DNA of 64,000 bases from Vibrio rumoiensis 1S-45 (GCF_000286955.2 NZ_AJYK02000024.1:41203-105202), one strand, 5' to 3'; positions 8,797-17,436 are shown, counted from the stretch's first letter. Notes: a model not told the origin generated them from the letters alone. Numbers and translations: made by a program.

Positions 8797-9441
8797 CTAC
8801 GGTGCTAGTCGGGAAATGTCCCAATCTTCCTCAGAATTTTCTGATTTAACGTATATAAAGCGATCGTGCAAACGATGCTCCCCACCCTGCCAAAATTCGA
8901 TGCTTTCAACTTTGATACGATACCCACCCCAAAAAGTCGGTACTGGAATCTCACCTTCTGCAAACTTGGCTTTTAATTCCATATACTTTCCTTCCAAAAT
9001 GCTACGAGCTGAGATGCGGTTACTTTGTTTGCTCGCCCAAGCAGCCAGTTGGCTTTCTTTAGGTCGTGAAGTGAAGTATTTCATATTTTCCATTGCCGAT
9101 AATTTCTCGACCGTGCCGGTGACATGCACTTGTCGCTCTAAAGTGTGCCATGGGAAATGTAAACTGATTTTATTGTTGTGTTGTAAGTGTTGAGCTTTGC
9201 GGCTGCCAAGGTTGGTATAAAAAACAAAGCCACTATCATCCACATTTTTTAATAACACGATGCGTTGAAATGGTTGACCGTGCTCATCGACAGTAGCTAC
9301 TGTCATAGCGGTAGGATCGGCTAAACCAGCTTGAATCGCTTGTTCTAACCATAGATTAAATTGCTCTATTGGGTTAGCGACAAGCTCTGAACGTTTAAGT
9401 CCATTTAATGAATATTCACGGCGAATATCTGAAAGTTTCAT
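8797..9441 (-). CDS. pdxH: Pyridoxamine 5'-phosphate oxidase PdxH
   Basis: The 214-residue protein has the standard length and sequence of PdxH. It oxidises pyridoxine or pyridoxamine 5'-phosphate to pyridoxal 5'-phosphate using FMN and oxygen. FMN-binding segments are visible ([26 protein letters not shown]), together with [13 protein letters not shown] and the C-terminal family signature [13 protein letters not shown]. It is a cytoplasmic dimer in characterised members. It stands alone; upstream lie two parS2 sites and a repeat, which probably share space with its promoter. No clear terminator follows. Confidence 0.96.
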   Translation of the reverse strand: MKLSDIRREYSLNGLKRSELVANPIEQFNLWLEQAIQAGLADPTAMTVATVDEHGQPFQRIVLLKNVDDSGFVFYTNLGSRKAQHLQHNNKISLHFPWHTLERQVHVTGTVEKLSAMENMKYFTSRPKESQLAAWASKQSNRISARSILEGKYMELKAKFAEGEIPVPTFWGGYRIKVESIEFWQGGEHRLHDRFIYVKSENSEEDWDISRLAP

Positions 9442-9539
9442 TCTACAATTCCCTAATTACGTTTCATTAATTTTGCGCTTATCCATTTCACAAGACAAGT
9501 CATATTCTTTTTTGGCTTAGATATTTTATGCTAGAGCCA

Positions 9540-9554
9540 ATTTACACTGTAAAT
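9540..9554. other. parS2 centromere site 1
   Basis: ATTTACACTGTAAAT is a perfect match to the chromosome-II parS2 consensus TTTACA-N-TGTAAA bound by ParB2. It lies in the pdxH-tmcA intergenic region. Confidence 0.88.
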
Positions 9555-9564
9555 CTAACTGGCT

Positions 9565-9620
9565 TATAGCCAAATAACGTCAAGGTGTTATGTTCAGCAC
9601 TCTGAAGTTACTTAGGTATA
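9565..9620. repeat. Dispersed intergenic palindromic repeat, copy 1
   Basis: The element begins TATAGCCAA and ends TTAGGTATA, so its ends are imperfect inverted repeats. The right half (GCACTCTGAAGTTACTTAGG) matches the copy at 55113-55159 at about 21 of 25 positions. It sits between two parS2 sites. It looks like a small non-coding repeat family. Confidence 0.6.
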
Positions 9621-9637
9621 TGGAGTAAAGAGAACCA

Positions 9638-9652
9638 ATTTACAGTGTAAAT
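9638..9652. other. parS2 centromere site 2
   Basis: ATTTACAGTGTAAAT is a perfect parS2 palindrome four bases beyond the end of tmcA and 84 bases from site 1. Confidence 0.9.
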
Positions 9653-9655
9653 CGA

Positions 9656-11752
9656 TTATCTAATACCATCTAATTTAGAAAGTAAAAACTGACGAATATA
9701 AAGTTCCGTTTCTTTACGACCGTTCAAATTGTACTTATGCGAGACTTCATGCCAGCTTTTATTGAACAGAACCTTTTCTAAAACACAAGGAGTGTTCTCA
9801 CTGATTTGAACATCTGCATGTATCAGCAGATTCCAAAGGTAAACATACAACGCCCCTAATACCGATTCATAGCTGTTACCGCCACGGGCATAGTGGGCAA
9901 CTAAGATTGGCATCTCGACAGATTTATCGACATTATTAGCTCTATTTAAAGTTCGACATATCGACAATAAACATTGGCTGTCAAAATGAGGATAAAGGAA
10001 AGGTAAGGATATTTGTAAATTTGAAATGAAAGCATTCGAGGCTTGTTCAACCCATTCTGATGATACCTCGGACAACCCACACACCATAAAAACAGAATAG
10101 CAGCCACTGGCGGTATCACGCTTAGTGCCGAGACTGACTGTTTGGAACGCATCCCCCCAGAAATTAACGAGATCGGATGTAGCACCAAAGCTAACCGAAA
10201 TAAAATCCACTTTTTTATTAAGATGCGCTTTTAATAAATGTAATGTCTTTGAGCCAATCCCCTGCCCTTGATAACTCGGAGAGATAGCAATTCGCATCAC
10301 TCTGGCAGAGTGCTGCTGAGCAGGTTCAGATAAAGCTAAATGATTGGCTAAATAACTGGCAGCAAGTTGCCCTTTTGGTCTTCTTTTTCCAAGCTGAATA
10401 TCCATGATGGTTTGATCATCTAACCCACCTTCAAAATTCAATAATAAACAACCAACCATAATGCCTTGAGACTGAATCTGAATGACATCAATCGTTTCGT
10501 CATCTAGTACTTGAGTTAGGTCATTCGGGGAGGTTTGATAATGAGCATTAACCAACAATCCAAAAATGTCGTGAAATAAATTAGGATTGGCGAGTAACTC
10601 ATGCTTTTGTACAGAGACCAGTTCCACATCTTCAGGGTTCACCAAACAAGACAGACTCGCGACTTCCTTATCAGCATCTAACAAAAAGGTATTAAACAAC
10701 CAAAGCTCTAATGGATCATGTTCATTCCAGCGAATAGGCTGCGTCAACTCAATTTGTTTCCAACCTGGTCGATGCTCGTCTAACCAAGCCATAAATTTGA
10801 GAGTAAATCCTCTACCACAGCCTTCATAACCATGGATCGTGGTACTAAAAACACAACGGTGATAAAGAGAAACCATCGCTTGCAAACTAGAAAGCGGTAA
10901 TGCAGCGGCTTCATCGACCAACAATAAATCGGCATTTGGACGATTTAATAATAGATCGTCAGGTGCCATAAAAGAAAGAGTAGAGCCATTCGAAAGTTGC
11001 CAATCGGATTTATTTTGTTTAACCCAATGCAGTGATGAAGAAAGTTGAGGAAATTTCGACGCTATGTGAGTGAACATCGGCTCAATGGATTTTCGTGCTG
11101 GAGCGGTAACAATAATGTGACAGCGTTTTTCTACCATCAATTCAATGGCAGCCATACCAAGGGATGCCGTTTTGCCACGGCCACGATTAGCATTAATCAC
11201 TAAAGGTCGTTTACGATGCCCAGACAAAACACGCTTAATCGAATTAATCGCATTTACTTGATCGTCAGTCGCCTCATCAAATGAAAAATGAGTGTCTGCT
11301 GAGAATTCGAACGCTGATAATATCTCGCATACAGAGTGAACATCATCAATTCGAGTCCATGATTGCAAGTGTTTATCTAGCCAAACTTTGCTATTTGAAT
11401 CAGGTAAAGCTTCAAAGTTGATGATAAACACAAGGCCACCGCCAATTAAAGCCCCCAATGCGGCAGTAAAACTGTTGGCATCAAATCCATCATGGCAATC
11501 AACAACTAACATTGAAACTTCTCGTCCAAGAAGCTGCTGCCCTTGGTTGTAGTTCAACACAAGACCATTGTTCTTAAACTTAACCGTACTGCCTAAAGCA
11601 GCGACTTGTTGTGCGGTGAATTGTTGTGACTCTATATAACGGTCTAATAATAATGATTGCTCCTCTTCATTTAGATTAAGCACCACGCCAGAGCGATGGC
11701 GTATTGAAGAGAGTTTTTTAGTTAACTGATTTAAATAATCTAAAGCAGACAT
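9656..11752 (-). CDS. tmcA: tRNA(Met) cytidine acetyltransferase TmcA
   Basis: The 698-residue product has the family's order: N-terminal DUF1726-like region, a RecA-like helicase core, then a GNAT acetyltransferase domain. Walker A is NANRGRGKTAS near residue 195 and Walker B is LLLVDEAAALPL near residue 270. The acetyl-CoA loop is ISPSYQGQGIGSKTL near residue 470. TmcA uses ATP and acetyl-CoA to make N4-acetylcytidine at the wobble base of elongator tRNA(Met), which keeps AUG decoding accurate. It ends four bases from a parS2 site. No strong ribosome-binding site is visible before the ATG. Confidence 0.95.
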   Translation of the reverse strand: MSALDYLNQLTKKLSSIRHRSGVVLNLNEEEQSLLLDRYIESQQFTAQQVAALGSTVKFKNNGLVLNYNQGQQLLGREVSMLVVDCHDGFDANSFTAALGALIGGGLVFIINFEALPDSNSKVWLDKHLQSWTRIDDVHSVCEILSAFEFSADTHFSFDEATDDQVNAINSIKRVLSGHRKRPLVINANRGRGKTASLGMAAIELMVEKRCHIIVTAPARKSIEPMFTHIASKFPQLSSSLHWVKQNKSDWQLSNGSTLSFMAPDDLLLNRPNADLLLVDEAAALPLSSLQAMVSLYHRCVFSTTIHGYEGCGRGFTLKFMAWLDEHRPGWKQIELTQPIRWNEHDPLELWLFNTFLLDADKEVASLSCLVNPEDVELVSVQKHELLANPNLFHDIFGLLVNAHYQTSPNDLTQVLDDETIDVIQIQSQGIMVGCLLLNFEGGLDDQTIMDIQLGKRRPKGQLAASYLANHLALSEPAQQHSARVMRIAISPSYQGQGIGSKTLHLLKAHLNKKVDFISVSFGATSDLVNFWGDAFQTVSLGTKRDTASGCYSVFMVCGLSEVSSEWVEQASNAFISNLQISLPFLYPHFDSQCLLSICRTLNRANNVDKSVEMPILVAHYARGGNSYESVLGALYVYLWNLLIHADVQISENTPCVLEKVLFNKSWHEVSHKYNLNGRKETELYIRQFLLSKLDGIR

Positions 11753-11800
11753 AGATAATTAGGCCGTTTGAAAATAATAAGCCAAGCATATCACAGGCAC

Positions 11801-11828
11801 AAAAAAAGCCGCACATTGCTGGCGGCTT
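11801..11828 (-). terminator. Intrinsic terminator after parB2
   Basis: The stem AAGCCGC with GCGGCTT has a 9-base loop and, on the minus strand, is followed by a run of seven T. It separates the par operon from tmcA. Confidence 0.85.
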
Positions 11829-11876
11829 ATACGTATAGCGTTATTGAAAAGTTGAGACAAACAACTATTCAGTAAA

Positions 11877-12854
11877 TCAAGACTGCAGCTTAGTTTCTAC
11901 AAATGCCAGAATCTCAGCCATTACTTCATCATCAATTTTCTTCAAAGAAAGCGATAAATTATTGCCTTTTCGGTTATAACTAACACGCCCTTTCACCAAC
12001 TCAACCTTCTTACTTGCTGGTTCTTTTTGAGTCGGTGCTAACTCTTCAATCCAATCTTCTAGCTGGCTCGATACTTCTTTAGTTAAACGAGCAACGCCGT
12101 GAGATTGAGAGTTTTTCCACACGGCTCCATGTCCCGACTGACATTTATTCAATAACTGTTCTTGGGATTTTTGTGGCAATGAATGATAAAGCTTGTGCAG
12201 TTTCACAATCGTTGGTCGACCAACATCACTAACGTTAGGATACGCTTGTAATAATTCTAGAGGTAATGCAGCTGCTTTTAATGCCCCACTCACCAAAGCT
12301 TCACTGCATTGGAAGATCTGCGCTAAAGCTTTTTGATCGGCAGCCTCACCAGAATCTAATTTAAGCTGCATCTCACGCCCACGCTCATAAAGCGATAAAG
12401 GTTTGTGGGCATTAGCAACGTCGGATAAAAACTTAGCGTGTTCTGTCTCTATATTTTCCGCAACATATATTAAAAAATCTTTTTGCGCCAAAATACATGA
12501 CATACGACGGCGGCTACCGTCTAACACTTCTATTTTTCCATTAACATTACGGCGACCAACAGCAGGGTATTGTTGACCACGTTCTTTTAATGTTACGAGA
12601 ATATCAGACAGTGCATGCTCGTTAAGAAACGATTGTTCACGCGAGTTTTCGGCAAACACAACCGTTTGCTGCTCAATCTCGTTGGCAGGAACCGAGATTA
12701 GCTCAAAAGCGACTAAATCTTGCCCCGCTATCGCAAGCTCAATAACTTGCGCTTTATCTTTTGCTGCCGCTTGTGCTTCCACAGGTGAAGTTGCACGACG
12801 CTTATTTGCTTTACCAAACAATTTTGCGTTTAAGTCAGAAGTTTTGATCGCCAT
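11877..12854 (-). CDS. parB2: Chromosome II partition protein ParB2
   Basis: The 325-residue protein is a ParB-type centromere-binding protein. It has the CTP-binding ParB/Srx region with the GSRRR motif near residue 112 (VLDGSRRRMSCILAQ) and a helix-turn-helix segment around 170-215 (QIFQCSEALVSGALKAA). A small C-terminal dimer region ends the protein. It should bind parS2 palindromes, five of which occur in this window, and interact with ParA2. Start and stop of the two genes overlap as TAATG, showing translational coupling with parA2. The sequence resembles plasmid P1/F-type partition proteins more than chromosome I ParB. Confidence 0.95.
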   Translation of the reverse strand: MAIKTSDLNAKLFGKANKRRATSPVEAQAAAKDKAQVIELAIAGQDLVAFELISVPANEIEQQTVVFAENSREQSFLNEHALSDILVTLKERGQQYPAVGRRNVNGKIEVLDGSRRRMSCILAQKDFLIYVAENIETEHAKFLSDVANAHKPLSLYERGREMQLKLDSGEAADQKALAQIFQCSEALVSGALKAAALPLELLQAYPNVSDVGRPTIVKLHKLYHSLPQKSQEQLLNKCQSGHGAVWKNSQSHGVARLTKEVSSQLEDWIEELAPTQKEPASKKVELVKGRVSYNRKGNNLSLSLKKIDDEVMAEILAFVETKLQS

Positions 12855-14077
12855 TAGTTACTCTCCTGATTAAGTGAAGCCCAATGGCTGTGCATCACAC
12901 GTTCCAATTCTAGGGCACTTTTTTGTATTGCATCTTGCGCGACGGCTAATGTTTTTTTACCACCTTCGAAGTCACTTGCCGTTAAATCAAACACCGTGCT
13001 GTATGTGTCTGCACAAGTTTCAAATGCACGACTACGCGGGATGGTTGCCATCATCACTTGTTCAGCAAGTAAATAGTTCATTTCCGTTAATACCGACACT
13101 TGCTTCTTATTGTCATCTTCAAACATAGTTGGCATCAAACGGACAAATTCAAGCCCATGCCAGTCACCAGGAAACATATCGTAAACCGTTGGAAGGTGCT
13201 GAAAGAAGTTTACTGTCGAAGCCCAATCTAAACGTTTAGCTGCGCAAGGGATCAATAACGCATTTGATGCGTACATCGCATTCCAAACAAGCGGATCAAC
13301 GTGTGGACCGGTATCCATCATAATAATGTCAAAGTCATCGGCAATTTTATCAATCAACTTCTCTTTTAATAGCTTAACGATATCTAAAGATTGATTTTGT
13401 GATAAATGTTGCCAAGCTTCTGCATTAAACATAGCATCTTCAGGAAAAGCAGAGATGGTTTTTAAATTAGGATATTGCGTAGGCAATAAAACATTATTAC
13501 GTAAAAACTCGCTATCAATCTCGACATCTTCAGGAACGTTATCCAGCATTACGTCAACTGCAGAATAAATTTCTTCACGGTCTTCAGTGCTAATTTGTGG
13601 GTTCAAGAACAAACGTAGCGAACCTTGTGGATCTAAATCAATAAGGCAAATTCGGTAACGTTTATCTAGATTCAAAGCCAAACAAGCAGCAATATGCACC
13701 GCCGACATTGATTTTCCTGTACCACCCTTTTGGTTTTGTACATTAACAATCCAAGGCTTATTGCATTGATTTTTTTTACGTTGATAGAACATATCAACGC
13801 CAGCTGCATCCATTAATTGATGGGCTTCACTTAAAGTGATCGAATAATGGTTAGCGTTATTTTTAGTAAATTGGTGACCAGCCGCTTCCATTTTTGCAAT
13901 CGCTTCATCAAGTTTACGTCGAGTTAAACCAGAACGAGTTTCCATTAATGCCTTCGACATTGGAGGGAAATGTTCTTCCCTACGTTCTTCTAATACAATC
14001 TCAATACGATCAGCTTGAACCTGTTTGGTTAATTCAGCTAAACGTTCCAGATTTTTAATCGTTTGTTCTCTTTTCAT
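12854..14077 (-). CDS. parA2: Chromosome II partition ATPase ParA2
   Basis: ParA2 forms ATP-dependent filaments or gradients on DNA that move the origin of chromosome II. I chose the ATG at 14077 (407 residues), which has GGAAG a few bases upstream; an in-frame TTG at 14089 would add four residues. The first 100 or so residues form the helix-turn-helix extension typical of plasmid-like type Ia ParA (LTRRKLDEAIAKMEAAG). Then comes a deviant Walker A, KGGTGKS at 117-123, and a Walker B-like DIIMMDTGPH. The upstream region holds parS2-like sites, so ParA2/ParB2 autoregulation is likely. Confidence 0.95.
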   Translation of the reverse strand: MKREQTIKNLERLAELTKQVQADRIEIVLEERREEHFPPMSKALMETRSGLTRRKLDEAIAKMEAAGHQFTKNNANHYSITLSEAHQLMDAAGVDMFYQRKKNQCNKPWIVNVQNQKGGTGKSMSAVHIAACLALNLDKRYRICLIDLDPQGSLRLFLNPQISTEDREEIYSAVDVMLDNVPEDVEIDSEFLRNNVLLPTQYPNLKTISAFPEDAMFNAEAWQHLSQNQSLDIVKLLKEKLIDKIADDFDIIMMDTGPHVDPLVWNAMYASNALLIPCAAKRLDWASTVNFFQHLPTVYDMFPGDWHGLEFVRLMPTMFEDDNKKQVSVLTEMNYLLAEQVMMATIPRSRAFETCADTYSTVFDLTASDFEGGKKTLAVAQDAIQKSALELERVMHSHWASLNQESN

Positions 14078-14240
14078 AAGTTCTTCCAATCAACTTAACT
14101 AATGTCAAACAGTGTACACCAAAAGACATTAAATACAATAATTTGCTGAACATATAATATAATGAGTATTTTAAAGCTAAATTGTCATTTATTGGCAATA
14201 ACAATAAAAAAGTCTATTTATAGTCCATTTTTCTTAACTG

Positions 14241-14255
14241 ATTTACCTTGTAAAC
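14241..14255. other. Degenerate parS2-like site
   Basis: ATTTACCTTGTAAAC differs from the parS2 consensus at one position of the first half-site. It lies 32 bases from a perfect site, in the region upstream of parA2. Confidence 0.45.
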
Positions 14256-14286
14256 TTAAAACTTTTAAAGTGTTACGGTGTCACCA

Positions 14287-14301
14287 ATTTACAATGTAAA
14301 T
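14287..14301. other. parS2 centromere site 3
   Basis: ATTTACAATGTAAAT is a perfect parS2 palindrome about 210 bases upstream of parA2, where ParB2 binding could also affect par transcription. Confidence 0.9.
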
Positions 14302-14399
14302 AGTCATAATCAACGGAACGATTACAAAACCCATAGAATTTACGGGCATTGTCATTTCAATACAAAAAACAAAGAATGACCATAAAAACATTTAGAAAA

Positions 14400-14421
14400 G
14401 AGGGAGGGGAGGAGGGTTTGG
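14400..14421 (+). other. G-rich tract in an AT-rich control region
   Basis: GAGGGAGGGGAGGAGGGTTTGG contains three runs of three or more G and additional GG steps within about 20 bases, in otherwise strongly AT-rich sequence between parA2 and the origin. It could form a two-tetrad G-quadruplex. No gene is visible here. Confidence 0.35.
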
Positions 14422-14710
14422 CAATATGATAAAGAGAATGCATGGAAAATTGATGCCATTAAAATACAACAAAATATATCTTATCGCTTAATCAGGTATA
14501 ACCTTAGCTCAAAATATCACTCACCATCGTACGTTAAACATTGAACAGGTATAAATAGGCCCGTTATTCCTCTATATAAAGTGACTTAAGATAACCTCAT
14601 AGCGTCACTAATCACCATAAATTTACTATATTCCAACATTCTTATCGAACAATACATCACAGTAAAGCAGCAATAATTATGAAAATTATAGATATTTTAT
14701 ACATATACCC

Positions 14711-14760
14711 TTGATCATGTTTCCAATGCAATGAATGACTTTAACTGGAAACATGATCAA
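14711..14760. repeat. Palindromic iteron pair, control region
   Basis: TTGATCATGTTTCCA (14711-14725) and its exact reverse complement (14746-14760) are separated by 20 bases. Both arms match the RctB iteron pattern. The pair may be a negative-control (handcuffing or titration) site, or could form a hairpin in a transcript. Confidence 0.7.
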
Positions 14761-14915
14761 GATAAGACTGTAAATATGCATAGGGATAACAGTTGGATCG
14801 AAATACGGATCAATGATCAAGAGAAATAACCCTCTGGAAGCATGGAATCCCTTGTCTAGATTACATCTGATGTCATTTGAATCGACACTGTTGAATACAA
14901 AAATACCTACATAAT

Positions 14916-14962
14916 CATTCAATTTATGCCTAGCCCCTTGATCATGCTTCATAAATTGAATG
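14916..14962. repeat. 13-bp inverted repeat enclosing one iteron
   Basis: CATTCAATTTATG (14916-14928) pairs exactly with CATAAATTGAATG (14950-14962). The 21-base interval contains the iteron TTGATCATGCTT. At 47 bp with AT-rich arms it could correspond to the longer RctB-binding control sites known in V. cholerae, but I cannot confirm similarity to the published 39-mer. Confidence 0.6.
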
Positions 14963-15016
14963 TTTTGCTAAAAATACCAATATTAGTGATGAAAATAACC
15001 ATCGAAATAGCTCATA

Positions 15017-15031
15017 CTTGATCATCGTTCC
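15017..15031 (+). promoter_or_regulatory. Lone RctB-type iteron
   Basis: CTTGATCATCGTTCC matches the oriCII iterons. It stands 79 bases before the phased array, on the far side of the DnaA box. Confidence 0.65.
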
Positions 15032-15073
15032 AAGATAAATTTATATCAAAACAAAAATTAAAAATCAGATATC

Positions 15074-15082
15074 TGTGGATAA
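15074..15082 (-). promoter_or_regulatory. DnaA box
   Basis: TGTGGATAA is the reverse complement of the strict DnaA box TTATCCACA. It lies 15 bases before the iteron array, as in the V. cholerae chromosome II minimal origin. Confidence 0.85.
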
Positions 15083-15096
15083 CTTGTCAATAGATG

Positions 15097-15223
15097 ATGA
15101 TCATCGTTTCATATTTGAATGATCATGCTTCGATGAATTGATGATCATTCTTCTTTCTGAAATTGATCATGCTTTCATTCATACAATGATCATCGTTCAG
15201 ATATTCTCTTGATCATGCTTTCA
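15097..15223 (+). repeat. Array of six phased RctB 12-mer iterons
   Basis: Six iterons of pattern (A/T)TGATCAT(C/G/T)NTT lie in the same direction. Their GATC cores start at 15099, 15121, 15143, 15165, 15188 and 15211, giving spacings of 22, 22, 22, 23 and 23, about two helical turns. Each has a Dam site, consistent with RctB binding only to fully methylated 12-mers. This is the diagnostic core of oriCII. Confidence 0.93.
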
Positions 15224-15400
15224 AAATGATAAAAAAAATAAACTTTATTATCATTAACTTAAAAGCAAATTCTCGTTCAGATCAATAGATCATATAACCA
15301 TTTAAGATCAATTAAACAAAAAGATCAGTTATTTAAAGAAAAGTAATTTTTTCTTTCTTTTTTGATCTTTTTTATTTATTCTCTTGGAACTATGTGACAT
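15224..15400. other. AT-rich DNA unwinding element with AGATCA direct repeats
   Basis: The stretch is very AT-rich and carries four direct AGATCA repeats at 15279, 15287, 15305 and 15322. In V. cholerae the origin unwinding region also carries ATCA repeats contacted by RctB on single-stranded DNA. It runs into a T-rich tract just before rctB. Confidence 0.75.
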
Positions 15401-15427
15401 TTACAGCCAATGATAAATGGAATTGCT

Positions 15428-17404
15428 ATGCCTAGCCTTGAAAAGATCTTAATTAAATTACCGAGGGACCACAAAGGGGGTCATTTATTTGAGATCTCAG
15501 AACATGCGATCGACTGGATCGAGCAATATCAACATTTCAAAGGCGTAACAAAAAGTATTATTGAGTTATTAAATCTCATATCGCTCAAAGGACTGTCCAG
15601 CAAAGATGGCTTAGTTTCAACCACTGAACTCATTGAAGCCACTGATGGGCAATTGACCAGAGCTGCCATTCAACAAAGATTACGAGCTGCGGTTTCCATT
15701 GGATTATTTAGCCAAACTCCGGTTAAATTTGAAGAAGGCTTAGCAGGAAAAACCATGCTTCACACCTTTGTGAATCCAAATCAATTAATTTCAATTCTAG
15801 GTTCAACAAGTTTAAAAACCGATAGTACTAGGCAAACAGAAAAACAAAAACGTTCGAAAGCTTTGGCACAAACTCAAGTTAACCGCCAACTTTTAACTGA
15901 ACATGGTTTGTATACACCCCCCGCAATGCGTGATGAAGCAGATCAATTTGTAGTATCGCCAACCAATTGGGCAGGGATTATCGATCAAGCCTTAGCACCA
16001 CCTAGAACCAGGAAAAGTTACCAAAAATCAATGGTTTCAATATCAGGTACTCGTGCGATAATTGAAACACGATCATCAAAAAACATCATGACGGTGGATG
16101 ATCTAATGACATTGTTTGCGCTGTTTACGCTTACCGTTCAATACCACGAGCATCATCAAGATGACTACCACATGAACGCCAAGCAGATGCCAAATAAGAC
16201 GCCATTATACATCACGGATATTTTATCTTTACGTGGCAAAAAAGACAGCGGACCTGCTCGCGACTCAATTCGTGACAGTATCGATCGCATTGAATTCACC
16301 GATTTCCAACTCCATGAATTAACCGGCCGTTGGTTAAGCGAAAATATGCCAGAAGGCTTTAAAAGTGATCGCTTCCGGTTTATTGCACGCACGATCACGG
16401 CATCAGACGAAGCGCCAACTGAAAGTGCAACCGGTGAAATTCGTATTAAGCCAAATTTATATATTTTAGTGTGGGAACCGTCTTTCTTTGAAGAATTGTT
16501 GACCAAAGATTACTTCTTTTTGTTCCCACCAGAGATCTTGAAACAGCATACCTTAGTATTCCAGTTATACACCTTCTTCAGAAGCCGTTTAGTACGTCGT
16601 TTAACGGAATCGATGCTACTTAGTGAGATCAACCAAAAGCTCGCTCGTAACATTGAATGGCGACGTTTCTCGATGGATCTGATCCGTGAGTTAAGAAAAT
16701 TATCGGAAGGTAAAACAACAGAAGATCTTTTCGTCGTGAATTTATGGGGTTATCACCTCACGATCACTACCTTAATGGACAAAGGTAAAATCCAAGATTA
16801 TCAAATTGATATCCGTTGTGATGCGGAAGAGGTATTGCGTTTTTCCCGTGCTCGTACCACCAATGCCGGCAAGCGCAATATGGCGCCAACGTTACCAAAC
16901 CCATTACGTCACGAATTAGTTTCTAAGCAAAAGCTGCAAGAGTTATCCGAAATTATTGATGGTGAGTTTGAACCCATTCAACGTAAAGATCCGTCTCCAC
17001 GAGGGCGTTTAGGCCGTCGAGTGAAGCAGAAAAAACACTTGGTCGAAATTAATGCCGATGAAATTACCATTACCTTATCCAAATATACCTCTCCAGAGGC
17101 TCTAGAACGCAGCATAACGGCTTTATCGGCAATGACTGGGCATCCATTTGCTTCAATTCAAGAAGAGTGCAGTGAGCTTGTTAGTAAGCTTGATTGGCTA
17201 AGAGTTGGTGAGCAAGTCGTGCCTTATGAGACGCTTAGCAAAACGATAGAACTATTTAATCAAGAAACCAAAGCAAAGCACCTATCCATTGAAAAGTTAA
17301 TTGGTGGCTTAGCTGTTCGCCGTAAAGTGTGTAAGCAGGTTTTTGAAGGGCACATTGATGAAACCGTGATCCGTGCGTTGGATGAAATGGCGAACACAGC
17401 TTAA
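15428..17404 (+). CDS. rctB: Chromosome II replication initiator RctB
   Basis: I place the start at the ATG at 15428 (MPSLEKILIKLPRDHK), giving 658 residues, the same length as V. cholerae RctB as I recall it; an ATG six codons earlier is possible but has no better ribosome-binding site. RctB is specific to Vibrionaceae chromosome II. It binds the 12-mer iterons and larger control sites and melts the adjacent AT-rich DNA. Strongly conserved blocks are SPTNWAGIIDQALAPPRTRK, RDSIRDSIDRIEFTDFQLHE and VVNLWGYHLTI, spanning the winged-helix DNA-binding and dimer regions. The C-terminal part, which in V. cholerae mediates oligomerisation and inhibition, is more divergent. It follows the origin directly and is probably autoregulated. 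Confidence 0.98.
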   Translation: MPSLEKILIKLPRDHKGGHLFEISEHAIDWIEQYQHFKGVTKSIIELLNLISLKGLSSKDGLVSTTELIEATDGQLTRAAIQQRLRAAVSIGLFSQTPVKFEEGLAGKTMLHTFVNPNQLISILGSTSLKTDSTRQTEKQKRSKALAQTQVNRQLLTEHGLYTPPAMRDEADQFVVSPTNWAGIIDQALAPPRTRKSYQKSMVSISGTRAIIETRSSKNIMTVDDLMTLFALFTLTVQYHEHHQDDYHMNAKQMPNKTPLYITDILSLRGKKDSGPARDSIRDSIDRIEFTDFQLHELTGRWLSENMPEGFKSDRFRFIARTITASDEAPTESATGEIRIKPNLYILVWEPSFFEELLTKDYFFLFPPEILKQHTLVFQLYTFFRSRLVRRLTESMLLSEINQKLARNIEWRRFSMDLIRELRKLSEGKTTEDLFVVNLWGYHLTITTLMDKGKIQDYQIDIRCDAEEVLRFSRARTTNAGKRNMAPTLPNPLRHELVSKQKLQELSEIIDGEFEPIQRKDPSPRGRLGRRVKQKKHLVEINADEITITLSKYTSPEALERSITALSAMTGHPFASIQEECSELVSKLDWLRVGEQVVPYETLSKTIELFNQETKAKHLSIEKLIGGLAVRRKVCKQVFEGHIDETVIRALDEMANTA

Positions 17405-17436
17405 TCGCTCCATTTCTAAGCGTATGACATTAATCT

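Larger units (their letters stand above)
14690..15427. other. Replication origin of chromosome II with rctA-like control region
   Basis: The stretch between parA2 and rctB has no supported coding gene and holds all expected parts of a Vibrio oriCII. From left to right these are inverted iteron pairs (control region), a lone iteron, a DnaA box, six phased iterons and an AT-rich unwinding region adjoining rctB. In V. cholerae this layout comprises a replication-control half (rctA, with 12-mers and longer sites) and a minimal origin. The function is inferred from that homology plus the motifs listed separately. Confidence 0.92.

Noticed and set aside
8699..9193. 164-codon plus-strand frame opposite pdxH
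   Set aside because: It is largely antisense to the strongly conserved pdxH gene and has cysteine- and serine-rich composition typical of shadow frames.
14686..14952. 88-codon minus-strand frame across the control region
   Set aside because: It runs through the palindromic iterons and AT-rich DNA with no ribosome-binding site or protein-like composition; the DNA motifs explain the sequence better.
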